DNA of 51,884 nucleotides from Gammaproteobacteria bacterium (lineage in GTDB: Bacteria; Pseudomonadota; Gammaproteobacteria; Xanthomonadales; SZUA-36). This document shows positions 7,857 through 16,105 of the stretch, piece by piece; position 1 is the stretch's first letter; each line of letters opens with the position of its first letter. Position numbers and translations under genes: made by a program. The stretch covers positions 1 through 51,884 of the forward strand of contig JAJFLB010000019.1 of assembly GCA_021772915.1 (NCBI GenBank). The letters run 5' to 3'. The notes under the pieces were generated by a model. The model worked only from the letters and a program-made list of their open reading frames with translations. It made no database searches and was not told the DNA's origin.

Positions 7857-9076
7857 TGGATACTTGGACTGAGAATGGGGATTTGTACGGGCAGTATTTC
7901 CTGTATAACAATGAGATGAATGACGCAGGAGATCCTATCAACTTTCAAGTTCATGCAGATAATAATGCAAAGATTGCCAAATCCTTCATTGGACGACCAC
8001 TTGTGGTTCCAAAGAAGCTTGAGAACGGGGAATGGGATACCAAACATATCAGGGCAAATTCATTACCAGAACTCCTCAATATTCAAAAGAAATACTCTAT
8101 AGGTGAGATAGTACGTACACCATACAATACAGTGACAGGCAATCATAACGCAGTTGTCAAGTTTTTCCCAGAACATTATGATCTTGCAAAGAGTGGCAAG
8201 TTACCAAAAGCCACATCACCAATGTTTGCACATTCCAAATCACATTTTGATGAGGATGGACGACTTCACATTCTAGACGGTGACGGGGTACATCTTCACC
8301 TAGTACCAAAGGGAGGTTATCCACCAGAGATTTCTGAGATACAATCCATCTGTGAAGGGGGTTTGAATGAATGTATGAATGAATTGAAAACCGTCGCTGC
8401 ATCAGGCCAATTAGCCGATTTTCAGAGCAAGGAACACTTCTCTAAAGCGAAAACCGAAGAACCTCAATCAAGTATGTCTATGGAACAACCACAGCAAACA
8501 CCTCCAGCACCTCAAGCAGGCGGAGACGCCGAGGCAAGAATTGCAGCACTTGAGAAAGGATTTGCAGAAGTTCAAAAGATGTTACAAGAACTAGTCGCTA
8601 AAATAGGACAAGGTCAACCAGCACCAGCAGCCAATCCAGCAGCAATGCCTGGAGCAGCAGGTGAACAGGTTCAAGTTACTGAGAATCCTTCTGAGGAACC
8701 ACAGGACACCAAAACCCTAGCAGCAGAACTAGCACAAATAAAGGCTGAACGTGAAGTAGAGAAGGAATCACTCCAAAAGGAGAGACAAACCTTGGCACTA
8801 CAGGAACGTACCAGAGTCGCAACGGAGATTGTCGAGAACAAAATCAAACTCCATAGGATCTCTCCAGATCTTAAGGATACTGAAATTGCCAAACTCGTAG
8901 AACTTCAAGACAGTGACGGAAACCCAGCAGATTTGACACTACTCTCTGAGGAACTCAAATCATCTTTACAGCAACTTGTAGGAGCATCCGCAAACTTTGC
9001 AGAACTTACGTTGGATAGAACTGTTGACCAAACAGACATCAATCACGTCAATACAATGGAGGACATAGGAATATGA
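7856..9076 (+). CDS. prohead protease/scaffold-like protein
   Basis: 406 residues between portal and capsid genes, exactly where tailed viruses keep capsid assembly protease and scaffold. The first about 175 residues form a compact domain including FIGRPLVV and DGVHLHLVPKG. A Gln/Pro/Ala-rich linker follows (about 195-265), then a long charged coiled-coil region (roughly 285-350) typical of scaffolds. A fused protease-scaffold architecture is therefore inferred. Catalytic residues cannot be assigned with certainty, so it could instead be a scaffold with a non-enzymatic N-domain. Confidence 0.6.
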   Translation: MDTWTENGDLYGQYFLYNNEMNDAGDPINFQVHADNNAKIAKSFIGRPLVVPKKLENGEWDTKHIRANSLPELLNIQKKYSIGEIVRTPYNTVTGNHNAVVKFFPEHYDLAKSGKLPKATSPMFAHSKSHFDEDGRLHILDGDGVHLHLVPKGGYPPEISEIQSICEGGLNECMNELKTVAASGQLADFQSKEHFSKAKTEEPQSSMSMEQPQQTPPAPQAGGDAEARIAALEKGFAEVQKMLQELVAKIGQGQPAPAANPAAMPGAAGEQVQVTENPSEEPQDTKTLAAELAQIKAEREVEKESLQKERQTLALQERTRVATEIVENKIKLHRISPDLKDTEIAKLVELQDSDGNPADLTLLSEELKSSLQQLVGASANFAELTLDRTVDQTDINHVNTMEDIGI

Positions 9077-9543
9077 CACAAAAAGGCAGCCCAACTCTTG
9101 GTGACGTTTACAACTGGCATGAGATTACAGATGTCCAAACAAACGGTGCATCTGCAAACAACTTGACCAGTGGTTCATTCGTATACCAAAATGGGGCAAA
9201 CGGGATTACGGTCGTACCAATCACAAGTATTCCAGAAGCAGGCAGAATTAGATTCCTACCAGTAGGAGTTGATAATTCCGCAGGCTCTATCGGAGACTTT
9301 GAGGTTGAGACAATCAAACACGGTGCAAGAGTAGTTGCAAAATGTGACGGTGCTATCGTCGTAGGCGATAAAATCGTAGCAAGTGGAACTACTGCTGGCA
9401 GATGTGCAGCCCGAGCAGCAACAGCAGCAACTATCGAGGTAGTTATCGGAACTTACATGGGTCACGTAGGTGAACTGGAAGGTACCGCAAACGAACCAAC
9501 TAACGCTGCAGATGCCGAACTCTGTGTTATAGAGATGATATAG
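9073..9543 (+). CDS. head decoration-like protein
   Basis: 156 residues, overlapping the upstream gene by ATGA. It is almost entirely beta-strand with many Gly, Ala and Thr, and the segment CDGAIVVGDKIVASGTTAGR recalls the small capsid-stabilising DUF2190/gpD-like proteins that lie directly before major capsid genes. Such proteins bind the outside of the expanded shell. Assignment rests on size, composition and order. Confidence 0.6.
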   Translation: MTQKGSPTLGDVYNWHEITDVQTNGASANNLTSGSFVYQNGANGITVVPITSIPEAGRIRFLPVGVDNSAGSIGDFEVETIKHGARVVAKCDGAIVVGDKIVASGTTAGRCAARAATAATIEVVIGTYMGHVGELEGTANEPTNAADAELCVIEMI

Positions 9544-9552
9544 GTGAATGAA

Positions 9553-10788
9553 ATGAATATACAAACACAAAACCACGAAGAAAATGCAAAGATAGCAGAA
9601 AGTGTCTCAGGCAACGGAAGCTATTCAGTGCAATCATTGACCTTTGATCCTTTGACAGGCTTCATTCATGCAGGTGGACTTGATCCAAACGGTTACTATG
9701 ACAATGCTAGCAAGCTTGTTAACATTGAAAAACTAGCCCAACATAAGAAATTAGTTGGTGCAGGTGGTAGCGGTTTATCAGAGAGCGAGTTTCTAACTCA
9801 ATCTTATCAGACCATCATTGAAGAAGCCAAGACTCAAAAAGCCAAAATTGATGCAAACCCTGGAATTAATCCAGAGAAGATATTAGGCAAATTCGTCGGT
9901 GCTGCAGCATCAGGTGCAAACTTGATTCAAACAGCATATGAATCTGTCAGGCAAGTCAACTATCTCTCAGGAGTAGTTGGTCAGCAATATCAACTCGAAG
10001 ATTACAACGCATGGAAGGCATTTAATGAACGTAAAGTATCCGTACTTAACGTCGTAGGCTTTAGAAAGTCATCTTCATTATTGCAAGGTATCCCAGAAAT
10101 TGGGGACCACACGACACCACCACCAGTACAGCAAACCTTTGCAAGCTACAACAAATCTCTGTATGCAGATACATTCAGATTTGAGTTTGGCATGAGGGAA
10201 AAGAAAGACTCTGTATTTGACATTCAAGGAGAACTCACCAAGGAGATTCCTGGTGCAATGATCCGAATGAAGGATTTCAAAGCCTACACTATCCTAAATG
10301 CAGCCACAGATAACGGTGCCTATGGTACCGACTGGGACGACAAAGGTACTACAGCAGGTTTCTATGATGCAGACGCAGTAGCAGATGTTGAAACTGACGA
10401 ATCTAATCTGAACGCCTATGGCGGAGACACTCTAGTAATGGTTGCACCACGTGCAGTTATCAGAGCCTATGCCAGAAACGCTTCAGAAGTAGGTGTAGCA
10501 AGTGCTACCTTTACACCAGATTCACAGATTCCAGCAGGTCGCAGAAGCGGAACTCTTCAAGGTAATCCAGCCGTTGGCTACTTTACTAACGAGAACATGA
10601 CTGCATCAACGTATACCATTACAGCCAAGCAATCGTACGGTGACTTTATCAAAGGAAATGTCGTGAACGTATCTTACAAAAACCAAATGAGCCCAGCTCA
10701 GACTGAAGGACGAATTATATTCGACTTTAACGGATTTGTAACCAAAGATACAAATGCAATTAGAAGACACACAGGCGTTTTAAATTAG
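9553..10788 (+). CDS. major capsid protein
   Basis: 411 residues from ATG 9553 (AGGTGA just upstream); GTG 9544 in the same frame is the alternative. After an about 130-residue N-terminal arm rich in helix, the body shows the expected HK97-fold mixture, with the C-terminal part SYGDFIKGNVVNVSYKNQMSP and a domain FDFNGFVTKDTNAIRRH. Position after portal, scaffold-like and decoration-like genes, size, and balanced codon use all fit the shell protein. It is followed by a T-tract and the TAGGTCAACA element, so transcription probably ends or restarts here. Confidence 0.8.
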   Translation: MNIQTQNHEENAKIAESVSGNGSYSVQSLTFDPLTGFIHAGGLDPNGYYDNASKLVNIEKLAQHKKLVGAGGSGLSESEFLTQSYQTIIEEAKTQKAKIDANPGINPEKILGKFVGAAASGANLIQTAYESVRQVNYLSGVVGQQYQLEDYNAWKAFNERKVSVLNVVGFRKSSSLLQGIPEIGDHTTPPPVQQTFASYNKSLYADTFRFEFGMREKKDSVFDIQGELTKEIPGAMIRMKDFKAYTILNAATDNGAYGTDWDDKGTTAGFYDADAVADVETDESNLNAYGGDTLVMVAPRAVIRAYARNASEVGVASATFTPDSQIPAGRRSGTLQGNPAVGYFTNENMTASTYTITAKQSYGDFIKGNVVNVSYKNQMSPAQTEGRIIFDFNGFVTKDTNAIRRHTGVLN

Positions 10789-10793
10789 ATACA

Positions 10794-10840
10794 TAGGTCA
10801 ACATAATGTGTAGAAATACACCAAACCTTTTTTTATTTTA
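10794..10840 (+). promoter_or_regulatory. intergenic element: TAGGTCAACA plus T-rich/TATA tract (copy 1)
   Basis: TAGGTCAACA (10794-10803) begins 6 bases after the capsid stop. It is followed by a run of seven T and TTTTATTTTA, which ends about 18 bases before the next ATG. The same motif recurs at 11301 and 39102 at almost the same distance before a leaderless gene. It probably combines termination of the capsid transcript with promotion of the next gene. Confidence 0.45.
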
Positions 10841-10856
10841 ACTATTAAAAAACAAT

Positions 10857-11303
10857 ATGCTTACGTTTCCTCAAACAGTAGAGAGGTTTTGGGATAAAGT
10901 TGAAGTGACTGATTCATGTTGGAATTGGATCGGTGCACATGAGCCTTTAGGATATGGTAGGTTTAGGGTACAAGGCAAACTTATGTTATCTCATAGATTT
11001 GCTTATGAATTACTAATAGATCATATCACTGTTCCTTTAGAATTAGATCATCTTTGTCGTAATACAAGATGTGTAAACCCAGCACATCTTGATCCAGTAT
11101 CCCATACAGAGAATGTCAGGCGTGGAATTGCAGGGAATGAATATACCTCGCTCACACATTGTAAATATGGACATTCATTCTCAGGAGATAATTTGTATCT
11201 TCATGGTAGATATAGAAAATGTAAGAAATGTACTCGCAGACGTAAACATGAACAACGGATGAGAAATAAGGCATTAAGATTATTTAGTATTATATTTAAC
11301 TAG
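10857..11303 (+). CDS. free-standing HNH endonuclease
   Basis: 148 residues. The N-terminal domain carries LELDHLCRNTRCVNPAHL, a classic HNH_3-type core (H-x-Cys ... N-P-x-H-L), and CWNW plus HRFAYE upstream of it. The C-terminal domain has CKYGH ... CKKC, a zinc finger often fused to these nucleases for DNA binding. Such enzymes nick or cut a specific site and can behave as homing elements. It sits alone between capsid and a structural gene, flanked on both sides by the same intergenic motif, which suggests insertion. No intron or intein is seen. Confidence 0.9.
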   Translation: MLTFPQTVERFWDKVEVTDSCWNWIGAHEPLGYGRFRVQGKLMLSHRFAYELLIDHITVPLELDHLCRNTRCVNPAHLDPVSHTENVRRGIAGNEYTSLTHCKYGHSFSGDNLYLHGRYRKCKKCTRRRKHEQRMRNKALRLFSIIFN

Positions 11304-11335
11304 GTCAACAACCACTTTTTTCTTTTTTTATTCTC
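11301..11335 (+). promoter_or_regulatory. intergenic element: TAGGTCAACA plus T-rich tract (copy 2)
   Basis: TAGGTCAACA at 11301-11310 includes the HNH stop codon. T-tracts at 11316-11329 follow, and the next gene starts at 11355. It mirrors copy 1 on the other side of the HNH gene, so it probably works as a terminator/promoter and may mark duplication of the junction when the nuclease gene inserted. Confidence 0.45.
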
Positions 11336-11354
11336 CTATTACTGATACAGTAAC

Positions 11355-12080
11355 ATGACAAAAGCAGCAGGATTTATTGATAAATTTGGAGAAGATCCTT
11401 CAGTAGGAACCTCTAGTTTTGTAGATATACGTGGTGGAAATATCAACAAGGTATATCTTACAACTGCTGAAACTATGACTATTGTGTCAGGTAATGCACT
11501 TGATGATGCAGGTAATTCAGCAGGTAATGCCCACAAAATGATGATTCAAGGACTTGATTCTAATTGGGATTATCAAGAAGAAGAAGTTACACTTGATGGA
11601 ACAACTCCAATAATTACCACTTCAATGTGGCTTAGGGTCAATAGAATGTTTATCACTGATATTGGAACAGCCATAGAAGGTACAAATAAAGGAGATATCA
11701 CTTGCACTCAAACTACATCTAGTAATTTGGAGTGTGAGATATTAGCAGATGAAGGTCAATCTTTTGATGCAGAATGGACGGTTCCTCGTAATCGTGTATT
11801 TAAAATATATTATTTTTGGGCAAATATAGGTAAAAATGACGATGCTATAATTAGATTTGAAACTAGAGAATTTGAAAAAGCATGGAGAACTAGAACTGAG
11901 GTGAAGATATATCAAGCAGAAATAAAGCATGATTTTGGCCATTCTGTCACAGTTAATGAAAAAGCAGATATTAAAGTAGTAGGTAAATCAGTAACTTCAA
12001 CTTCTGCTATTTCAGCAGGATTCTTTGGAGAGTTGATTGATACAAGCGGTTCACCATCTCCTAACACACCTCAATCATGA
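11355..12080 (+). CDS. virion structural protein, beta-rich, 241 aa
   Basis: Leaderless-looking ATG downstream of a T/TATA-rich stretch. The protein is mostly beta-strand: segments such as YQEEEVTLDGTTPIITT and FKIYYFWANIGKNDDAIIRFE recur in proteins of unknown function placed after capsid genes in uncultured marine tailed viruses. Ser/Pro-rich C-terminal tail. A head-decoration, neck or fibre role is inferred from position only. Base composition looks somewhat more A+T-rich than the capsid gene. Confidence 0.55.
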   Translation: MTKAAGFIDKFGEDPSVGTSSFVDIRGGNINKVYLTTAETMTIVSGNALDDAGNSAGNAHKMMIQGLDSNWDYQEEEVTLDGTTPIITTSMWLRVNRMFITDIGTAIEGTNKGDITCTQTTSSNLECEILADEGQSFDAEWTVPRNRVFKIYYFWANIGKNDDAIIRFETREFEKAWRTRTEVKIYQAEIKHDFGHSVTVNEKADIKVVGKSVTSTSAISAGFFGELIDTSGSPSPNTPQS

Positions 12081-12087
12081 TTATATA

Positions 12088-12137
12088 ACTCAGTGATCAC
12101 AGAGTAATTTTAAACTATATAACTGACTGATCAGTCA
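12088..12137 (+). promoter_or_regulatory. promoter with two palindromic operators
   Basis: TATATAA at 12116-12122 lies 29 bases before ATG 12145. Upstream is the dyad ACTC-A-GTGATCAC-A-GAGT (12088-12105). Downstream, over the expected transcription start, is the perfect palindrome TGACTGATCAGTCA (12124-12137). Dyads flanking a TATA box suggest a dimeric regulator that can block or recruit the basal machinery. Confidence 0.5.
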
Positions 12138-12144
12138 AAATATC

Positions 12145-12756
12145 ATGGGAAAAACCATAAAGACCAAAGAGGTCACAATCGAGGAAATATCCTCACAAGA
12201 AGATTTTAAGCAGTTTGTTGCAATGATGGAAGTCACAGGGCAACTCAAAAACTTTGATGAACTTGCTCTGGATGAACAGAGGGAAGTCATCAACAAGTAT
12301 TATCTCTGGAAAGACAAAGGCTCTCCAAAAGCGGAGATGCCAAAACTAAAGGATGAGAAAGAACATGAAATCCTAAAGCTTTACAGGGTGAAACATAGGG
12401 GAATACAATACCTATGGTATATGACTACAGATGGTCAGCGTATCGGACTGGACTATGAAGAGATTCATAATCAGGAAGATGAGTATGATGAAAACAATCA
12501 GCCTACTGGTAGAAAGACTGAAGGCAAAACAATCGTAGATCGCAAGCCACATTACACCATAGAATATACCAAACAGAAAGGTGAGGAATTACTCGCACTT
12601 GCCTCAAAATACAATGATTACCCAAACTGTTACTTCGTGAATGGTCCAAACAACAAAGTAAAGTGCTCAGATCCAGAGACAGAATTTAATGTCGACGGCA
12701 AAGAAATGATAAAACTCATGGCTCAGGCACCAGGACACAAAGGCAGAAGGGTATAA
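12145..12756 (+). CDS. hypothetical protein, 203 aa
   Basis: Leaderless ATG under the palindrome-flanked promoter. It is charged and soluble. An N-terminal helical region (EEISSQEDFKQFVAMME) is followed by a probable beta domain (RVKHRGIQYLWYMTTDGQRI) and a C-terminal region with HYTIEYTKQKGEELLALA. It lies between structural genes, so a virion or assembly role is possible. No family is recognised, and dedicated operators suggest its expression is controlled separately. Confidence 0.55.
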   Translation: MGKTIKTKEVTIEEISSQEDFKQFVAMMEVTGQLKNFDELALDEQREVINKYYLWKDKGSPKAEMPKLKDEKEHEILKLYRVKHRGIQYLWYMTTDGQRIGLDYEEIHNQEDEYDENNQPTGRKTEGKTIVDRKPHYTIEYTKQKGEELLALASKYNDYPNCYFVNGPNNKVKCSDPETEFNVDGKEMIKLMAQAPGHKGRRV

Positions 12757-12760
12757 CCTT

Positions 12761-12778
12761 CTCTTTTTCTCTTTTTTC
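12761..12778 (+). terminator. T-rich terminator
   Basis: Just after the stop at 12756 the + strand carries CTCTTTTTCTCTTTTTTC without a stem. T-tracts alone are sufficient terminators in archaea. Confidence 0.45.
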
Positions 12779-12789
12779 AAGTATATATT

Positions 12790-13017
12790 ATGATAAATTG
12801 GGCGAAGCGTGGCTATAAAATTATAGGCACATTCTTCACTGGATATGGTGGGGGTTTTGCAACTATGATTCCTGCAAATTTGGCTTTTGCACCTGGGGAG
12901 TTAAACTGGTTTAACATTATTTCACTTCCAATAGTTTCAGGACTTGTTGTAACATTCCCACAGATAGGGAAGATTTTTAATGAATTAGGTTCCATGGATG
13001 AGAGGAGTAATGTTTAA
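12790..13017 (+). CDS. small membrane protein, holin-like, 75 aa
   Basis: Two hydrophobic segments (about residues 8-30 and 40-62) separated by a short turn, with a basic N-terminus and a charged C-terminal tail: the layout of a small holin or other two-pass membrane protein. The start is preceded by AAGTATATATT, so the transcript may be leaderless. Its end overlaps the next ATG. A role in cell exit is only a guess; archaeal lysis proteins are poorly known. Confidence 0.5.
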   Translation: MINWAKRGYKIIGTFFTGYGGGFATMIPANLAFAPGELNWFNIISLPIVSGLVVTFPQIGKIFNELGSMDERSNV

Positions 13018-13126
13018 ACTGTTACAATTCTTGCAGAAATGGGATGCAAAGTACAGTGACGGTAAGGAAAAATCAAAGTGTGCTAAATACAATTTTTTTG
13101 ATATATTAGACCCAATAGATGACTAG
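13010..13126 (+). CDS. miniprotein, 38 aa
   Basis: ATG 13010 overlaps the 3' end of the membrane-protein gene and has GAGGAG immediately upstream. The 38 residues are basic at the N-terminus (MFKLLQFLQKWDAKY) and acidic at the C-terminus. Spacing and ribosome-binding site support translation; it may act with the membrane protein. No family is recognised. Confidence 0.45.
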   Translation: MFKLLQFLQKWDAKYSDGKEKSKCAKYNFFDILDPIDD

Positions 13127-13169
13127 ATTATAAAATAAAGGTTATATCATACCGTTCAGAGGACGTGTT

Positions 13170-13352
13170 ATGGGAGCCAAATCATGGATAGTTACACTAT
13201 CCCCATTAGCTATCGCATTAGGAACAACTGTCAAATCCTTTTTGACAGGGGAACCTCTTAATGCTAATGAAACCGAACTAATCAAATACCTTATTGGTGC
13301 ATTTGTAGGTTCAGGTGCAATCGGTGCTTACATTTCTAAGCACGGTAAATAA
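13170..13352 (+). CDS. small membrane protein, holin-like, 60 aa
   Basis: Two short hydrophobic helices (about residues 5-25 and 38-55) with a polar loop containing NANETE, ending in a basic tail ISKHGK. GGTTATATCAT is about 27 bases upstream, so the gene has its own leaderless promoter. With the protein at 12790 it forms a pair of small membrane proteins inside the virion gene region, reminiscent of holin/antiholin sets. The function is not proven. Confidence 0.5.
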   Translation: MGAKSWIVTLSPLAIALGTTVKSFLTGEPLNANETELIKYLIGAFVGSGAIGAYISKHGK

Positions 13353-13361
13353 CCAAACTAA

Positions 13362-13392
13362 AACTAGAATTTTTTTATCTAGTTCTTTTTTT
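13362..13392 (+). terminator. stem-loop followed by T-tract
   Basis: AACTAGA (13362-13368) pairs with TCTAGTT (13378-13384) across a T-rich loop and is followed by seven T. This looks like an intrinsic-type terminator directly after the small membrane protein gene. Confidence 0.55.
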
Positions 13393-13434
13393 ATCTTAAT
13401 AGTTCTCAATATTCCCTTTCTAAGTAATTACTTC

Positions 13435-13995
13435 ATGGCAGCAGTTCTAGCAGTAGTTTGGGATTATGGAGGTACAGTAAACACACCAGGCACTACAGAA
13501 GAGGCAGTTTCTAATTTACGATTTAATGCAGAAGACACTAATGATCAGGATACAGCATCACCGCTTATCAAAACAGGTGGGACAGTATACAGCTATGTAA
13601 AACACGTTTATCTTGACTGTACAACAGCACCAGATACTTCTGTAGCATCTATGGAAGTTTACACCGATGGCACACTTGGGTTTACTGGAGTCACTATTAA
13701 CGTTGGGGATGGCACACAAACCAAGAACAGTGGCTCAAGTGCAGGCTATGATCCAGCAGTAGGAATTGGACAGGCAGTAATGACAGACCATGATACAGTG
13801 GCAGCAGTTACAAGTTTATTCAGTTATACATCAGGATCACCAAGAAGTGTTTCAGTTTCAGAAGCAGGCAGTATTATTAATGCTATCAATGAGAAAACCG
13901 ATTATCTAGTTTTACAGGCAGTTCTCAGTGGTTCAGAGAGTTCAGGTGTACAAGCACCTGCCGAAACGGTCACATTCTCATGGAGTGAGATTTAA
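13435..13995 (+). CDS. virion structural protein, beta-rich, 186 aa
   Basis: ATG 13435 (MAAVLAVVWDYGG) is chosen rather than the upstream in-frame codon at 13315, because the longer frame runs through the terminator and the previous gene. The protein is dominated by short polar strands and Ser/Gly/Thr, for example KHVYLDCTTAPDTSVASMEV, as in immunoglobulin-like or fibre domains. A tail-fibre or capsid-surface role is inferred. It overlaps nothing and is followed two bases later by the next gene. Confidence 0.5.
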   Translation: MAAVLAVVWDYGGTVNTPGTTEEAVSNLRFNAEDTNDQDTASPLIKTGGTVYSYVKHVYLDCTTAPDTSVASMEVYTDGTLGFTGVTINVGDGTQTKNSGSSAGYDPAVGIGQAVMTDHDTVAAVTSLFSYTSGSPRSVSVSEAGSIINAINEKTDYLVLQAVLSGSESSGVQAPAETVTFSWSEI

Positions 13996-13997
13996 TC

Positions 13998-14519
13998 ATG
14001 ACTCGTGTAAATAAAGAGGAACTTGACCAAGAGATGGAAACAGAGAATATTGATACATGGAATGATACACTATACAAATCAGATTCTAAAGGAAAACGAG
14101 TAATTTTAGCAAATTTAACCAATTCAACATGGCGAGTGGATTATAACGATGGAACCTTTGTTACAGGTCCAGAGAATTATCTGATAGTAAGAAGAGACGG
14201 AGTAAAATCAATATCCGTTTTAGATAATAAGAAAAACATCATACATACAGTACCAGTAAAAGATAATTGGTTTATCTGCAGAAAAATATCACTTACCAGA
14301 AACTTTGCAAAACCTGGAAAGCCAAAGCAAAGAGATATTGAACTAGTACAAGAGTACACTTTTAAAAACCCCAAGAGAGCCTTTGCACTTTTGACAAAAG
14401 GAAACTATTGCTACGTTTGGGATGACGGAGATGTTGATGAACTCGATGGATTTGCAAAACATACACCATACACCCAAGCCAAAATAGCACCATTAAGGGA
14501 TGGGGAATCATGGGAATAA
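13998..14519 (+). CDS. hypothetical protein, 173 aa
   Basis: Starts two bases after the previous stop. N-terminal acidic segment, then a probable beta domain (WRVDYNDGTFVTGPENYLIV, VPVKDNWFICRKISL) and a C-terminal region with NYCYVWDDGDVDELDG. Soluble, no membrane segment. Its position between a surface-type protein and the repeat-bearing fibre suggests a virion component, but no family is recognised. Confidence 0.5.
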   Translation: MTRVNKEELDQEMETENIDTWNDTLYKSDSKGKRVILANLTNSTWRVDYNDGTFVTGPENYLIVRRDGVKSISVLDNKKNIIHTVPVKDNWFICRKISLTRNFAKPGKPKQRDIELVQEYTFKNPKRAFALLTKGNYCYVWDDGDVDELDGFAKHTPYTQAKIAPLRDGESWE

Positions 14520-14542
14520 TCGTTTGTATATCGGAGGATTCC

Positions 14543-14608
14543 GATGCACTTTTCAATTCAACTAGCTAAGGCTATACAACTTTCTGAGGGAGATAATGGC
14601 AACTCCTG
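14543..14608 (+). CDS. possible miniprotein, 21 aa
   Basis: ATG 14543 follows CGGAGGA (14535-14541) closely and reads 21 codons to a TGA inside the next gene. The ribosome-binding site is the only support. It may simply be a spacer that carries ribosomes to ATG 14596. Confidence 0.2.
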
Positions 14609-16062
14609 ACTTTGAGGATGACTTTACCACAGACAAAGGCTGGACAACCACAGATGCCTCCGAGATGGATTATAATGCAACAAATGATAATCTCGATGTA
14701 AATTCTGTTCTCACTTCCACAAATGATTGCATAGTCAAAGACCTGCAAGATACGGATGCTTTAGGAAGCGGAGTTAATTTAGACGATGAGGCATACGTAC
14801 TCAGATACAAAATCACGATTGTTGCTCTTAATGATGGCAGTACTGGAACTGCCAAAATATTGTACATGGGGGTTTCATCTGCTGATGAATCCGCAGGCCA
14901 AACAACTGCTCAGGATTTTCAGGGTATGGGATTACAACTATCCAATGTTAAAAATGAGATGGGACTTTATGACAGAGATGGTGCAGATTTAACAGGTGGG
15001 GATGAATCTGAATTTACAACTGCCATGTCTGTTACTACTTGGTGGATTGAACAAATTAGAACGGCTGATAATGCATATACAGTAGAGATATTTGATGCAG
15101 ATACATATGATGCAGCAGATTCAGTAGAGAAAGAAACAGGAGTTTGTGCAGCCACAATCGTAAATTTAAGATACATTAAATTCTGTAACAGGTCAAACTC
15201 AACTGCCAATGGAAATATCCAAGTGACAATTGATGATGTGGAAGTCTATAATGGTGTAACATCTGTTTCAACAACCGAGACACAAACTTTCACAATGGAT
15301 TTGGTTGTAGAGGAAACACAAACCCAAACTTTTACCATGGATCTAGTAGTCGAAGAAACTCAGACTGTCACATTCACTTTGGATGTGGTGATTCAAGAAG
15401 TTCAAACAGTTACATTTACCATGGATTTGGTAGTCCAAGAGGTACAAACTCAAACCTTCACACTAGACCTAGTAGTACAAGAGACACAGACAACTACATT
15501 CACTCTTGATCTTGTAATATCAGAAACACAAACTGCCACATTTACCATGGATTTAGTAATTCAGGAACAACAGACACAGACATTCACTATGGATTTGGTT
15601 ATTGAAGAAGTACAGACCAATACTTTCACACTAGACTTAGTAATCCAAGAAGTACAGACACAGACGTTTACCCTAGATCTAGTAATACAGGAAACACAAA
15701 CATCGACATTTACATTAGATCTTTATATCGAAGATGGAGTAGGAATTGAAACTCAAACTTTTACACTTGATGTTGTCATTCAGGAATCTCAAACTCAAAC
15801 CTTCACACTAGACCTAGTAGTACAAGAGACACAGACAACTACATTCACTCTTGATCTCGTAGTACAGGAAATCCAGACATCTACTTTCACACTAGATTTG
15901 GTAGTCCAAGAGGTACAAACCAGTACATTTACCATGGATTTATTCATAGATACTCTCACAACACTTGGTATAGGATATCCTGAGTTATTACCAATGGCTA
16001 GTGTTGCCTCGTTATTGAAACGTAAAGGAGATAATATTGAACTTACCCATGACACTTCCTAG
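14596..16062 (+). CDS. tail-fibre-like protein with sixteen 14-residue repeats
   Basis: 488 residues. The first about 215 form a beta-sandwich resembling a concanavalin A/LamG-type domain, ending with a strand like IQVTIDDVEVYNG. Residues about 227-452 are sixteen tandem copies of a 14-residue unit with consensus E-x-Q-T-x-T-F-T-L/M-D-L-V-V/I-x. Alternating polar and hydrophobic residues in each unit suggest stacked beta strands forming a fibre or beta-solenoid stalk. A 35-residue unique tip follows. The unit after copy 11 is altered (YIEDGVGI). By context among neck and tail genes it is probably a trimeric adhesin or whisker. GAGGGAG upstream of ATG supports the start. Confidence 0.75.
   Translation: MATPDFEDDFTTDKGWTTTDASEMDYNATNDNLDVNSVLTSTNDCIVKDLQDTDALGSGVNLDDEAYVLRYKITIVALNDGSTGTAKILYMGVSSADESAGQTTAQDFQGMGLQLSNVKNEMGLYDRDGADLTGGDESEFTTAMSVTTWWIEQIRTADNAYTVEIFDADTYDAADSVEKETGVCAATIVNLRYIKFCNRSNSTANGNIQVTIDDVEVYNGVTSVSTTETQTFTMDLVVEETQTQTFTMDLVVEETQTVTFTLDVVIQEVQTVTFTMDLVVQEVQTQTFTLDLVVQETQTTTFTLDLVISETQTATFTMDLVIQEQQTQTFTMDLVIEEVQTNTFTLDLVIQEVQTQTFTLDLVIQETQTSTFTLDLYIEDGVGIETQTFTLDVVIQESQTQTFTLDLVVQETQTTTFTLDLVVQEIQTSTFTLDLVVQEVQTSTFTMDLFIDTLTTLGIGYPELLPMASVASLLKRKGDNIELTHDTS
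15274..15951 (+). repeat. 42-bp coding tandem repeat, 16 units
   Basis: Each unit is 42 bases and encodes one 14-residue fibre repeat around the core ACxTTCACxxTxGATxTxGTA. Units differ mostly at third positions. A 68-base block is identical at 15445-15512 and 15790-15857, offset by 345 bases (eight units plus nine bases), showing duplication or recombination inside the array. Confidence 0.9.
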
Positions 16063-16105
16063 TCTACACTTCTTAAACACAAAGGTAACACATATTTAAT
16101 TAATA

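Noticed and set aside
15795-16055. Minus-strand open frame over the repeat array
   Set aside because: It is the antisense shadow of the tandem coding repeat and has no start context of its own.
14596-16062. CRISPR-like array (regular 42-bp periodicity)
   Set aside because: The repeats have no spacers and lie fully in frame in a long protein.
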